A DNA stretch of 64,000 bases. Origin: Branchipolynoe longqiensis (lineage: Eukaryota; Annelida; Polychaeta; Phyllodocida; Polynoidae). The notes under the pieces are model-generated. The model saw only the letters and a program-made list of their open reading frames with translations. It did not search any database and had not been told where the DNA came from. Numbering within the stretch: position 1 is the first letter of the stretch; each line of letters opens with the position of its first letter. The stretch covers positions 66,914,977-66,978,976 of the forward strand of contig CM059192.1 of NCBI GenBank assembly GCA_030323885.1, in the 5' to 3' direction. This document shows, piece by piece, positions 55,150-64,000 of this stretch. The position numbers were made by a program, and so were the translations under genes.

Positions 55150-55650
55150 GTTATCTCATTTGAGAGTATATGTTGTTGATTTTGTTGGGCAGTTGTATGA
55201 GGAATGTTGAGGGTTCTGACATTGTTGCAAAGTTGTATATATAATGTTGGGAAGTTGTATTTAGAATGTTGCATGCCCGACGTTGCTGTCACATTGTATG
55301 GAGAATGGTGAGGATCCAGATGTTGTTGGGAAGTTGTACAAAGAACATGGACCATCTTACAGGACCCGATGTTGCTGCAAAGTTACATAGAGAATATTGG
55401 GGACCCAATGTTGTTGGGAGGTTGCATTGTGGAATGTAGCAGGTCCCAATATTGTTGGGAAGTTATATGGAGAATGTTGGGGCCGAGATTGTTGCGAAGT
55501 TGTATTTAGAATGTTGATTCTCCTATTGAGGTGGGAGGTTGTATTGTGGAATGTTGACGGTCCTGATGTTGTTGGGAAATTCGATGGAGAATGTTAGGAG
55601 CCCAATGTTGTTGGGAGGTTTTATTGGGGAATGTTGATACTCCTAATATG
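55150..55650. repeat. About 60-bp minisatellite
   Basis: Units contain GTTGTTGGGAAGTTGTA, GGAGAATGTTG and a GGTCC/GACCC step. An orphan unit occurs at 56487-56530, after an interval that holds a SINE. The array was therefore probably split. Confidence 0.8.
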
Positions 55651-55734
55651 AATAAGCAATGCTTAGGACCGACCCCTCGATATAACTATATAAAGTAATT
55701 TATTATTGCGCGTCTATTTTTTTACTCCACTCGC

Positions 55735-55803
55735 GGTGTTCGATTTGAAATTCTAGCAACTCGGGTGACCCGAATCGCGGTTGTGATAATTGAATACGGC
55801 CGT
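55735..55803. mobile_element. MITE M5, end fragment
   Basis: ACTCGCGGTGTTCGATTTG, CAACTCGGGTGACCCG and ATTGAATACGGCCG match the subterminal and terminal M5 words in reverse order. Confidence 0.75.
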
Positions 55804-56157
55804 TGTTTCCGTGGAATAAACTATTAATATTGTATTTGTGCATCCATGTTTATGCCAAATTGTTCTTTATTTCTTTCAATTTTGAATAAAATCATTAAGG
55901 CGTTAAGCCAATTGCTGTCGTCCACCCTGTTTGGTGCATAGCTAAGCTCGATGAGCGATTTCCGTTTCCGTTTGCTGGATTTTGATTCCTTCAACATGAG
56001 TTTACAAATGGCGGCGCCCATAGAGGCCTATTTCCGTTTCCGGTTGCTGGATTTTGACTAAATCCTCTGTGGGTATTGTTTATGTAAATATTGTTTATGT
56101 ATATATATGTACACGTGTTAGTCATTAGCCTCCCCGTGGGTGGGTCGGTATTAAGGA
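55804..56157. other. Unassigned
   Basis: TTTCCGTTTCCGTTTGCTGG occurs twice (55959-55980, 56030-56052). TGTTTATGCCAAATTGTTCT near 55850 resembles M3 (7675-7700). Confidence 0.45.
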
Positions 56158-56486
56158 CACCGGGCGCGGTGGCCGAATCGGTAGAGCGCAGGCCTCGTAT
56201 GTGGGAGTTCGGGAGTTCGGTTCTCAGTCCAGTCAAACCAATGACTTCCAAAATTGATACGTGTCGCCTCCTAGCCTAGCATTCATCATTAATAGGATAG
56301 TGCAAGGACTGGTTAGCTCAGTGTCAGGATAATGTGACTGAGTGGGATATCGGGTCATGGGCCGACAGCCTGATTTCCCGGTGGGGCAGCACTATGAAGT
56401 CACCATGAGTGCACATTGTCACAAGTCGGTACCTGTCCTGATATGACCTTAGATGCTGCAAGGACATAAAACTCCAACAACCAACC
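56158..56486 (+). mobile_element. SINE, full length, subfamily A
   Basis: CACCGGGCGCGGTGGCCG head, full body, AAAACTCCAACAACCAACC tail. Confidence 0.93.
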
Positions 56487-56742
56487 TATTGAGGTGGGAG
56501 GTTGTAGCATTGAGGATCCTGATATCGTTGCAAACTGGAGCCGGAGGAGCTGGTACCCAGTGTGCTGCTTAACCGGGCGCCTCTGACCAAATTACTACCA
56601 GGTACCCTTCCCATCACACTCCCATCCTAACCAAACCAAACCCAAATGTTGTCCAGACCTGAACCATCCCCGACTGTTACCTGCCTCTTCCCGCCACTCA
56701 CCTAGGCTACCAGTAAATCAGGATTCTTAGCACTAACACTAA

Positions 56743-57049
56743 AGGCCCTGTCACACCTCACCGGATTGGGGGAAACGGACAGAAAACGAACAATGTCTGG
56801 TTTGTGCCCGTACAAGTTTTGAACATGCCGGATTGACGTCTACGTTTTTTGTCTGGTTTGAGTTTGTTTCGTCCGTTGGCTATCCGTTCATGTCTGTTTC
56901 ATGTTTGTTTCATGTCCGTTTCATGTCCGTTTCATGTCTGTTTCCCGATAGCGCAACATTTTGACACATTTTAATACATTTTAATACTTATCACCACCGG
57001 ACTAGACAATTCTGTCCGTTGCTCAATCCGGCGAAGTATGACAGCCGCT
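56743..57049. mobile_element. TIR element E11 (CCGTTTCATG-word family)
   Basis: AGGCCCTGTCACACCTCACC is mirrored by CGAAGTATGACAGCCGCT. It shares GATTGGGGGAAACGGACAG and TTCATGTCCGTTTCATG words with E2. The outside bases are TAA and TTA. Confidence 0.87.
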
Positions 57050-57089
57050 TTACACAGGGAAGCCTGTGTACCAAGTCTACTTCCCACCC

Positions 57090-57862
57090 CACACTCACAC
57101 ACACACACACACTCACACAACACACCACACCCAGACAACGCAGACCTACAACACATCCACACCCACTCATACAACACACTCACACCCACACTCACACCCA
57201 CTCACAACCAGTCACACAACACATCACACCCACACAACGCAGCCACAACCCACTCAACCCACTCACACCCACTCACACAACACATCACACCCACTCACCC
57301 ACCACATCACACCCACTCACACCCACTCAGACAACACATCACACCCACACACACGTCCACACAACACATCCACACCCACACCCACACGCACGCCCACACA
57401 ATCCACTCATACCCACACACCCACTCACACAATACATCACACACACGCACGCCCACACAACCCACTCACACCCACACACCCACACACCTACTCACACAAC
57501 ACATCCACACCCACACCCACATGACACCCGCACTCACACCCACTCACACAACATACTCATACCCACACGCACACCCACACAACACATCCACACACCACAT
57601 GACACACAACATACTCACACACCCACACACAACACACCAACATCCACCACCCTCACACCCACATGACACACACAACACACCTACACTCCCACCCCAACAC
57701 AACACACCTACCCTCACCCCCACACAACTTACTGACACCCACATAGCACACACAACACCCCACTCCCACACCCACACAACACACCCACACAACACACCCA
57801 CACAACACCCCCATACAATACACCCACACAACACACCCACACAACACTCCCACACACTTGCT
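57090..57862. repeat. CACACCCA microsatellite, left block
   Basis: ACACCCACTCACACAAC-type words with a looser higher-order pattern, becoming ACACCCACACAAC at the right. The long open frames through it are repeat-derived. Confidence 0.94.
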
Positions 57863-58484
57863 ATCCGGACCGCACTCTGTCCACACCTCTCTCTATCACC
57901 TCTCCGCCGCCCTTGCTCCTCCTTGATATGTCTGAAAAGAGTTCCAGGAGGGGGAGCCCGCCAGCATTTCACTTTCTACTCTTACTCTGTCCGTGTCTAT
58001 GGCTCGCTGGTTGGTCACCATAGAGCAAATAGACACAGTCCTTTGTCTCAACTCTCCTCATTTCTCTTTCCTAGACTCTGCCCTTTCGATTTCTCCCAGG
58101 CATACTTACTTCTTCCCCTGACCAGGGTAGTTGGGTTCTTGGGTGGGGCCCTTCACCTTTATGATTTCTCTGTCTTGTTCTCATTGCTGGAACCACCGCT
58201 GCACCCATCTTTACCCGCCTTCCTCGAATCCCTTGCTGCTGACTGGGTACAAGTGCTCAACTACATCTACTGCTCAACTACCGCCGGACCGAAGAGATTC
58301 GGTGCCACCCCAGCACCTCGCCGTTACAACATTGTGAAGATGTCCCCAGCTTCTACAACACTCCCTACTGAAGTTAAGTCTTCAACCAAATATTGGGCCA
58401 AATTAGATTTATTGGAGCCTCTCTATTAATATTGCAGTTCTGCAACCAGTAACCATTGTAAGGTTACAAACAACCCCAGAATCG
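57863..58484. other. Non-repetitive insert between two CACACC blocks
   Basis: Single-copy-looking, moderately pyrimidine-rich sequence, open on the plus strand for about 190 codons to 58429 (for example SSFLFPRLCPFDFSQAYLLLP and NYIYCSTTAGPKRFGATPAPRR). The frame is continuous with the CACACC array upstream, so it has no credible start. I know no matching domain. It may be a decayed element captured in the array. Confidence 0.35.
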
Positions 58485-58638
58485 AAACACATCCACACAA
58501 CACACCCACACAACACACCCACACAACACACCCACACAACACACCCACTCAGACCTCACACACAACACACTCATGCCCACTCACACAACACACACATCCA
58601 CCCCCACGCACACAACACACAATACACTCACATCCCCC
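58485..58638. repeat. CACACCCA microsatellite, right block
   Basis: ACACAACACACCC words resume as in 57780-57850. Confidence 0.93.
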
Positions 58639-58945
58639 CCCCCTCTCCCCTCCCCCCTTAAGCACACCCCTGTCTGCCCTGTCTCGGCATCCCGTCGGCC
58701 TGTCCATTCACACTCCCTCCCCCCACCGTCCCCTCCACCACCGTCCCCTCCACCACCCTCCCCTCCTCCACCCTGCTCTCCACCACCGCCCCCTGCACCC
58801 CATCCCTACTACCCTCCCCCGCCATCACCACCATCCCCTCTATCACCCTCCCCTCCACCACCCTCCCCTCCATCACCCTCCCCTCCATCACCACCATCCC
58901 CTCCATCACCCCCCCCCCCATCACCCCCCCCCCCATCACCAACTC
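58639..58945. repeat. CCCTCCACCACC polypyrimidine tract
   Basis: CCTCCCCTCCACCA words. C runs at 58913-58934. Confidence 0.93.
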
Positions 58946-60340
58946 CAACATCCAGGTGTGCTTGCTCCATGTCCCGACCCCGGCCCGGGACACGGGGGAA
59001 CCAGCGAAATAGTACTACTAGTGGGCTGCGCTAAGCGGAACAAGCCGGCAACCAGCGAGCGCGCACTCACACACTCACGCACTCATGCACTCACGCAGTC
59101 GCGCAGTCACGCACGCCTCCGGGAACCAGCGCAGACGTGAGTGTGCCGCCCCACACCGGGGAGGGTTCGGGCTGCTTGGTGCGCGTGCGCGGCCAGAAGA
59201 GTTTGGGAGTTGGAGGGAGGCCGCCGACAGACAAACACAACACAGCCGAGCGCCAGTCCTCACTCCTCGTTGGCTGCGCGCGCACGTGGGCACACGGCGG
59301 GGCGGTGTGGGCGGTGTGTGGAGCGGTGTGCAGTGTGCAGGGCGGTGGTACGGTACAGTGTGCAGTGTGCAGTGTGCAGTGTGCAGGGCGGTGGTACGGT
59401 GCAGTATGGTGTGGTGTTTCTGAGTCCAATTACTCCGAGAGCCAGTCACCAACTCTATACCAACACACACATATACTCACACACACTCATGTATTATACA
59501 CGCGAGGCGCACGCGCGTGGGCGGGCATGCTCACACTTCACAGCCATCCTGACAGGGAGAGCGCACGGTTTCTGTATGTAACCCATACATGACCACCACG
59601 TGACCACATGACCACGTGACGACCGCCTGTAAAGCGACATCTGGAGATGTACTCAGGACCACCTCCTGCCAGCCTAGTTAATGTGAGTTGAACGGCTACG
59701 GACGGGACCCTGTTACTCTGTTAGTGTTGTTGTTACTTCAGCCACTAATAAGTAATAGCTCTACCTACCTTCAGGTTGACTTCCGCCGTACCTGGCTCAC
59801 GGAGGTACGAGTACCACACACACCACACACACCACACCGCACACACCACACACACCACACACACCACAGCAGAACAGAGCACGGCAGAGCACGGCAGAGC
59901 ACGGCAGAGCAGAGGACGGCGTTTGGGTGGGTGTAGCCTGTAGGAGTTGTTACACCACTGGACCATCACGGCCTTACCTGGATACACTGGCAACTAAGCC
60001 TACTGCTGCTGGTTTCCCACTGGCACCAACGTGCCAGTAGCCTGCAGGCCTGCGGATAGACAGACACCCCACTATTCTGATAGTATACAGACATAGGTAT
60101 ACCCCACTGAGGCTAGTCAGGACCAGGCTGTGGTTATCGCATGTGCAGCTGAGGAGAGGGAGCCATGAGTGGAGTTTTATAGACAACCCCAATACCCCCA
60201 ACCTCTTACGTAGGCCATGCCTCTGGAGTCTGGAAGTACAGCAATCACGGAAGATGCTACAGGGTACAATGGACGAGGCTCTATGGTATCTCATGTCAGA
60301 CATGTGTGTTTGTCAGATGTGCATTGACTGTTAGCCTGAG
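58946..60340. other. GC-rich stretch without recognisable gene
   Basis: CpG-richer than the rest (for example GCGAGCGCGCACTCAC, GCGCGTGCGCGGCC, ACGCGCGTGGGCGGGC). It has short arrays GTGCAGTGTGCA at 59330-59382, CACACACCACAC at 59815-59868 and GCACGGCAGAGC at 59877-59912. It could be the 5' region of a host gene outside the window, but no exon, start context or splice pattern is convincing. Confidence 0.4.
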
Positions 60341-60570
60341 ATACACCCTCACACACACACACACTCATAGTCATACCCTCAAATCCACACACTCATACAC
60401 TCATATTCACACTCATACACTCACATTCACACTAATAAATTCACATACTCACACTCACATACACACTTATACATTCAAACACTCATAAATTCACACACTC
60501 ACATTCACACAGATACACACCAACTCACACACACAAATTCACATTCACACAACCAAGCTGATACTCATAT
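60341..60570. repeat. CACACTCATA-rich microsatellite
   Basis: Mixed CACTCATACACTCACATTC words. Confidence 0.9.
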
Positions 60571-60722
60571 ACACATACACTTACAGTACACATGCACTCA
60601 TACTGATACACTTACAGTACACATGCACTCATACTGATACACTTACAGTACACGTGCACTCATACTGATACACTTACAGTACACATGCACTCATACTGAT
60701 ACACTTACAGTACTTACTCATA
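60571..60722. repeat. 31-bp minisatellite, about 5 units
   Basis: TACACTTACAGTACACATGC plus ACTCATACTGA repeated with one CACGTGC variant. Confidence 0.93.
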
Positions 60723-60972
60723 CACACTGACACACTTCTGGTTTCACGGACTGTTGTTACTCTAGACCAGAGGACACTTGGCCACCTTCCGGTACATGTG
60801 CCTATGTGGTACTGGATCTGCTAACATCTACCATCTAGCGGCCTGTGCATATTGGAACACCAGGTAGGTAGTTTTCACACACCCAGTCACACTTGTGCAC
60901 CCGTTGTTGTCATTACTTAATATTGCAGTGGTCTGCTGTGCTGGTTGGTTAAGTGGGGCGCACTTTCCTAAA
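60723..60972. other. No feature recognised
   Basis: No repeat or gene visible. Confidence 0.5.
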
Positions 60973-61677
60973 TAGACTACATCACGGTTCCAGCAGCGTC
61001 AAAGCATAACAAACCCGTGAGAAGCACATGGCACATGGTAATACACTGGGTGCAGCTTTGAAATGTGCTAGTTTCAGCTCATCTCAGCTCTTGTTTGAAA
61101 CATAGAATACCAACTAAAAAAATATATATAATAAATTAAGATTTTAATCTTTTATCCAGCATTGCATTTACATCAATATAATATGCACATCTTATGCCAT
61201 GTGCATTTAGACTTAGACAAATCTAGGCACTCAGACTAGTGTTAGGGCCATAGCCAGAGTCAGCTTTACTTATTTTATTAATGTTTTTATTTATGGCATA
61301 TGTGGAACTAGAAAATTAGTAGGGTTATCAGATATTGGTTATATATTTCTCTGAAACATGTGTATGTTGACACATTTGCCATTTTAATATTTAGAACAAG
61401 AATTAATAATGGTGATGTGTATATTTCTGATTGCTTTGTGTGGAATTGTATGTTTCTTAGCTCAAAATGTTTAACTATGGCTAGTTTTGTCTTAGCTATA
61501 TTCATCAGATCATTATATCGCATGTGTGCCAAATTTCTGTGTATTTCTATTCATTTTGAATAAAATTGAAGTTTTTCCCTACATGTATTGACAAACTCAA
61601 TGGCCATTTGCATTTGCTTTGCTGCCAACGGCGTTTTTCAGCACATGCGCAGTCGGAACTATGATCCCGTCTATTAA
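60973..61677. mobile_element. TIR element M3, copy 2
   Basis: AGACTACATCACGGTTCC at the left. A decayed mirror (GGAACTATGATCCCGTCTA) at the right. Shared inner words with 7265-7825: TTTCAGCTCATCTCAGCTC, ATCTAGGCACTCAGAC, TTTCAGCACATGCGCAGTC. The extra length lies at about 61290-61500. Confidence 0.83.
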
Positions 61678-61689
61678 CACACATCATTA

Positions 61690-61762
61690 GTACTTGGCTG
61701 GGATTCGAACTTGACCTTCTGCACGGGAAGCCTGCGCTCTACTGATTCGGCCACCGGGTCCG
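61690..61762 (-). mobile_element. SINE, head only
   Basis: Complement of the A head: GCCTGCGCTCTACTGATTC and GGCCACCGGGTCCGG. Confidence 0.8.
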
Positions 61763-61987
61763 GTACATATGTGTGTATATATAGCTAGCAATATAATAGC
61801 CATTAATCAACGCCACAACAGTCAATAACTTCCTTGTTATTAAATATACAAAGATCATTACATGGCAGCAATAATTCATAGGTTTATGAAGCGTGTTAAA
61901 TATACACAATCAATACAAACACGGCATTTGCAAGAAGCTCAGGAGACCTCCCCAAGAACAGCAACACCCGTCTTGATATGACCTTGA
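61763..61987. other. No feature recognised
   Basis: AT-rich. Confidence 0.5.
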
Positions 61988-62317
61988 CCAGACGGGATGG
62001 CCAAATGAGTTAGAGCATCCGTCTCACGTGCTGGTAGATCATGGGGTCGCACCCTGGTCGAGTCAAACCAATGACTTAAAAGTTGATACTTGTCACTTCC
62101 TAGCCAGGCACTCGGCATTATTAGGACAGGGCAAGGACTGGTGTGCTCGGTGTCAGGATAATGTGACTGTGTGGGATACCAGGTCATGGTGCTGGCAGCA
62201 TGGTTTCCCAGTGGGACAGCACTATAAAGTCATGATGAGTGCGCACTGTCACAAGTGGCTACCTGTCCTGATATGACCTTAGATGTTGCTAGGACATAAA
62301 ACAACAACAAACAAACA
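61988..62317 (+). mobile_element. SINE, full length, subfamily B
   Basis: CCAGACGGGATGGCCAAATG head, complete body, AAAACAACAACAAACAAAC tail. Confidence 0.92.
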
Positions 62318-62378
62318 ATGATATGACCTTAGGCTTAGATGTTGCCAGAACGTAAAACTCCACCAACCAAACCCAAAC
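62318..62378 (+). mobile_element. SINE, second tail in tandem
   Basis: TGATATGACCTTAGGCTTAG and AAAACTCCACCAACC directly follow the previous tail. This is an A-type tail behind a B-type SINE, as at 43999-44262. Confidence 0.82.
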
Positions 62379-62379
62379 C

Positions 62380-62690
62380 CCGGGGGGGGGGGGGGGGAAA
62401 CAAGCGCGCTGTGAGGCTGTGTAACTTGGAGAGGTGCGGCGCTGCAAAAGGTACGCTGCCAAGATCTGCGACAGTTGCGAGCGGCGTTTAAAAAGAAACT
62501 TCAGGACCAGTCCCTATTCGCCAACGTCTGGTGCAAACAGTGACAGAAAGAACCATTTGTGCACCGACAATGAATGGCCTCGCACCCCCGCCCCCATTTC
62601 CGCCCCTCCCCCCCCTCCTCGCCCCTCTCTCCCCCCCCCCCTCGCCCCGCCCCCCCCCCTGCCCCCTCACCCTTCACCTCCCTCTTTCTG
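62380..62690. other. G-run, unassigned block, C-rich tract
   Basis: G run at 62382-62397. C-rich CCCCCTCCCC words at 62585-62670. Nothing recognised between. Confidence 0.7.
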
Positions 62691-62761
62691 CCCTTTATTA
62701 TCTGAACAAATCGTGTTGTATCTGGTGGGTCCGCGTTTGAACTGTGACCGACTCGTTCAAC

Positions 62762-63128
62762 TTAAAGCTGCATAGTCCGATGAAAATATAAAATTTTGAA
62801 AACCAAAATAAGTAATCGAGATTTGCTTCTAAAGTTCTCCATGTTTAACGTAGATACTGGTGCACTTATCAAACGCTAGTCGACACGCAGAAAGGAATAA
62901 TACTGAGGCAATTTAATACAACCTGTTACTGCAGTAGCCTACGGTGGCAGAATTTTAGCGTGCTTGCCAAAATTAATTTAGCGTAATTGCACTTCAAATA
63001 TCTCAAACGTTAGCCATTGGAAATCAAAATTCGGTGAAGCTAAAGTAAGGTAGATTATAACTATCAACCTTATATATTTATCTCAGTAAATGACATAAAC
63101 TCAAAACCATCGGACCATGCAACTTTAA
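62762..63128. mobile_element. MITE M1, full length (367 bp)
   Basis: TTAAAGCTGCATAGTCCGAT to ATCGGACCATGCAACTTTAA. The palindromic context ACTTAAAG/CTTTAAGT extends two bases further out. Confidence 0.9.
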
Positions 63129-63327
63129 GTGTAAACCCACAGCGTCACGCCTCACTGACCGCCGCTGGTGCCAGACAGCACTATGGTGCAAAGCACAGTG
63201 AATGTACACACCAACCGGACGCATTAACAAAGTCAGTATGCCAACACAGCGACTGACACTACAGTGGTATTCACTTGGGAGAGGGGTTAGTTGCATTGTG
63301 TCTTCATGACACCGCTGGCTGCTCAGC

Positions 63328-63722
63328 ACTCATCATCATCATCATCATGCTGTCGGTCGCGATGCTACAAAGACTGCTTTCATTACTTGACTGCCGCTCT
63401 CATTTCATGAAAGCTGCCTGCAAAAGTTTTGAAGTGCTGCTGGCTTTTGCAAGTTACCAGCGGCATTCTCTCGGGGAGCAAATAGAGGTCTCACACCGGC
63501 AAGAACATGTCCAGACAGGCACAAAACTATTTGTCCCTGCAGTGGCTGGTTGGGAGATGTTGGGAGTTCCATACATCAACTGCCCTTGATGCTGCCACAG
63601 TGACATGGTTTTCTGTTCAGGGTTTGCTCCCTTAGCCTTCGGTTCTGTCAAGAACCTGTACCACAAGGCAGTGGTTTACAACTCTGCAGGGCAGGGGCGT
63701 CAAACTCCCTGAGGTATTGCAA
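63328..63722 (-). mobile_element. Composite repeat with LINE tail, copy 2
   Basis: Same order as 54712-55115: (CAT)n, TGCTGTCGGTCGCGATGC, stop of the LINE tail, then the CTCTCGGGGAGCAAATAG and CCTTCGGTTCTGTCAAG blocks. About 25 bp of the LINE coding tail present in copy 1 are missing here (the step CCGCTCTCATTTCATG). Confidence 0.8.
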
Positions 63723-64000
63723 TACCAGCACTACAGTATATATGTTATATATTTTTTAAGTAAAGAGAGAAAAAAGAAGAGAGAAATCCAAAGGAAGAAA
63801 GAAGTGTTTAAAGACAATTCTAGAATCATGCAATACCATGTGATGCATATTCACCAAGTGCATAATACTTTTGTGGAACTGGAATTGTATGCAGTTACTA
63901 TTACAACTTTTTATAGTTCATTTATATTATGCTTCTATTATCGACCAGGATTTTGATGTGGTTATTATTGCAACTGATATTGTCATTTATATACCAACAA
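63723..64000. other. No feature recognised
   Basis: AT-rich. An A/G-rich patch at 63763-63805. Confidence 0.5.

Noticed and set aside
57038..58429. Open frame of 463 codons on the plus strand
   Set aside because: The first 270 codons are the CACACC array. The remainder has no start of its own and no known domain, so I describe the sequence but do not call a gene.
59085..59592. Host gene 5' exon in GC-rich DNA
   Set aside because: Several overlapping frames on both strands, cut by short arrays, with no convincing start context, splice sites or domain.

Overview
This window is animal (metazoan) nuclear DNA with no host gene that I can recognise. It has no operons or bacterial-type gene spacing. 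It is packed with tRNA-derived SINEs, inverted-repeat (MITE-like) elements, microsatellites and satellites, plus decayed pieces of autonomous transposons. The SINE body and its (AAACA)n or (CCAA)n tails, the DIRS-type retroelement remnant and the XPG-nuclease transposon protein fit a marine invertebrate. From memory the SINE layout recalls mollusc or other lophotrochozoan SINEs, but I cannot fix the phylum by eye.

Layout. 1-5.2 kb: a TIR element (E1) with a 62-bp iterated core, then a frameshifted transposon gene encoding an XPG/FEN1-like nuclease between matching inverted repeats. 5.3-17 kb: SINEs, a 41-bp minisatellite, nested MITEs, two strong hairpins and a CACAC-rich tract. 17.16-19.95 kb: an LTR retrotransposon with 117-bp LTRs, primer-binding-like and polypurine sites, and no coding capacity. 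22.0-22.85 kb: a satellite whose unit joins a SINE tail to a palindrome. 24.4-25.5 kb: a TIR element and an LTR-like insertion inside a SINE. 26.5-30.1 kb: a MITE split by a 2.75-kb insertion flanked by a 17-bp direct repeat. The insertion carries an RNase H and a tyrosine recombinase of DIRS type, a second copy of the same MITE, and is followed by a 346-bp duplicate of part of the recombinase gene that looks identical by eye. 30-44 kb: more SINEs and MITEs with informative nested insertions. 44.3-45.6 kb: a 13-bp satellite. 45.7-49.5 kb: several iterated-word TIR elements. 50.3-52.5 kb: a 10-bp GT-rich satellite. 52.8-64 kb: SINEs, a LINE 3' end, a composite repeat seen twice, CACACC arrays and GC-rich sequence with no recognisable gene.

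The most interesting material is a set of about ten elements (E1-E11 in the entries) whose ends look like AGGCCCTGTCACAC or ACCCCAGTCACAC. Their interiors are built from one short word repeated many times, and the word differs between families. Two of them interrupt a recognisable older repeat, which shows a 3-bp TTA target duplication. They look like non-autonomous DNA transposons (PIF/Harbinger-like by target site) that grew by amplifying their own subterminal motifs.

The only protein-coding remnants I trust are the transposon nuclease, the DIRS RNase H and recombinase, and a LINE C-terminal end. Nearly all other open frames lie in repeats. Coordinates of repeat edges are by eye and may be off by a few bases, more for diverged copies.
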